From: JARRNO01 sp037384885
GTDB taxonomy: Bacteria; Acidobacteriota; UBA4820; DSQY01
Assembly: GCA_037384885.1 (NCBI GenBank)
Contig: JARRNO010000182.1
Coordinates: forward strand, 1 to 5,585
Length of the DNA stretch: 5,585 nucleotides
Reading direction: 5' to 3'
A model generated the notes under the pieces. It searched no databases and was not told where the DNA came from. It saw nothing but the letters and a program-made list of their open reading frames with translations. This document shows positions 4,928 to 5,585 of the stretch, one piece after another. How positions within the stretch are numbered: position 1 is the first letter of the stretch; the number at the start of each line of letters is the position of its first letter. Made by a program: the position numbers and the translations under genes.

Positions 4928-5585
4928 TTATTGCTGATCATTTGAGGCGTTGCAACCCCTCAATGCGTCAACCAAAGCGTGCCAGTGTTGTTCTTCCCGG
5001 ATGCGCGAATGCTCGATCCTGTTCAGTGCCTCACTGGAAAGTTCGGTGAAATCGCCGGGATTCTCGCGCCATTGATTCAAGACCCTGGTAGTCGCCAGGC
5101 CGAAATCCTCCTCCGGGGGAACGCACAGACCGGCGCCTCGTATCTGCCCGGAGATGCATCCCCGGTTCGGGGCGATGACGGGACAAGCGGCCGCAAAAGA
5201 CTCCCAGACAACGAGCGGTTCAGCCTCGTTGGGATAACGGGTCGGAAAAAGAAAAACGTCTGTTTCCTTCCAGAACCGCTCTTTGTCGGGGCCGTAAACA
5301 GGGCCCCACCACTCGATTAATTCTTCGGATTGCGCCCTTTTGAGTTCCTCTACGAGGTGGAGGTCATGGCAGGGCCCGGCGATAATGATCCGCATGTCCT
5401 TCATTCCATGGAGCTTCATTTCGCGCGCCAGATCAATAACCAGGCTCGTCCCCTTCTCGTAAGTCAGGTTGCTGAGGAATCCGAGGGTCGAAATTCTCTC
5501 CCGAGGCGCCGGACGAACGGGATAGGTGAACAGAGCGCGGTTGGACAGGACGAGCCATTTTACGGGGCCGTATTTCGCGGCCAGC
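4928..5585 (-). CDS. GT-B glycosyltransferase (group 1/GT4-like), 5' end outside the window
   Basis: The open frame enters from the window edge and gives 218 residues to a TAA at 4928. It carries the C-terminal donor-binding domain of a group 1 glycosyltransferase: GFLSNLTYEKGT (visible residues about 33-44), the FLSN/EKG motif that opens this domain; MRIIIAGPCHD (64-74); WWGPVYGPDKERFW; DVFLFPTRYPNEAEPLVVWESF, where Glu120 and Glu128 form the family EX7E motif that contacts the nucleotide sugar; and CPVIAPNRG. An ATG at 5419 exists, but the conserved domain starts well before it, so it is internal. The enzyme would act in the cytoplasm on a lipid-linked acceptor. Its sugar is unknown. It stands 96 bp upstream of the WcaI-like gene on the same strand, likely in one operon. 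No interruption is visible. Confidence 0.88.
   Translation of the reverse strand, partial: LAAKYGPVKWLVLSNRALFTYPVRPAPRERISTLGFLSNLTYEKGTSLVIDLAREMKLHGMKDMRIIIAGPCHDLHLVEELKRAQSEELIEWWGPVYGPDKERFWKETDVFLFPTRYPNEAEPLVVWESFAAACPVIAPNRGCISGQIRGAGLCVPPEEDFGLATTRVLNQWRENPGDFTELSSEALNRIEHSRIREEQHWHALVDALRGCNASNDQQ

Overview
This is a GC-rich bacterial window from an exopolysaccharide, O-antigen or capsule locus. All recognisable genes lie on the minus strand. Read in transcription order they are: the 3' part of a GT-B glycosyltransferase (5585-4928), a WcaI-like glycosyltransferase (4831-3642), a WbaP-type polyprenyl-phosphate sugar-phosphate transferase (3066-1576) and UDP-glucose 4-epimerase GalE (1004-15). 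GalE would supply UDP-galactose (or an N-acetylated counterpart). The WbaP-type enzyme would place the first sugar phosphate on undecaprenyl phosphate at the inner membrane, and the two glycosyltransferases would extend the lipid-linked glycan.

Two of the four genes are interrupted. The WbaP-type gene has one in-frame TAG (2518-2520) exactly between its membrane/Rossmann half and its catalytic half. The WcaI-like gene changes frame near 4460, next to a run of seven C, and lacks about 21 residues that relatives have there. galE and the partial glycosyltransferase are clean. The breaks may be real decay, phase variation or assembly error; the sequence alone cannot decide.

Two gene-free stretches of about 570 bp separate the genes. 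The first (1005-1575) is packed with repeats: a 13-bp direct repeat, ten GTGA-type octamers in two strictly phased blocks, a diverged 36-bp direct repeat, a hairpin cluster, and a head-to-head pair of REP-like hairpins ending 4 bp from the WbaP stop. The two REP-like copies differ only at two compensating base pairs. The second (3067-3641) holds a minus-strand promoter candidate with a perfect TTGACA, a leader of about 300 nt with several hairpins and a possibly masked ribosome binding site, and a strongly self-complementary element at 3503-3560.

The organism cannot be named from this window. High GC, diderm-type polysaccharide genes and repeat-filled intergenic DNA would fit an environmental Gram-negative lineage; the REP and octamer style reminds me of the PVC group (Verrucomicrobiota/Kiritimatiellota) or Omnitrophota, which is only an impression. 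I see no transposase, phage, CRISPR, tRNA or rRNA. No wholly new system is evident; the most unusual material is the repeat-rich intergenic DNA and the two gene breaks.
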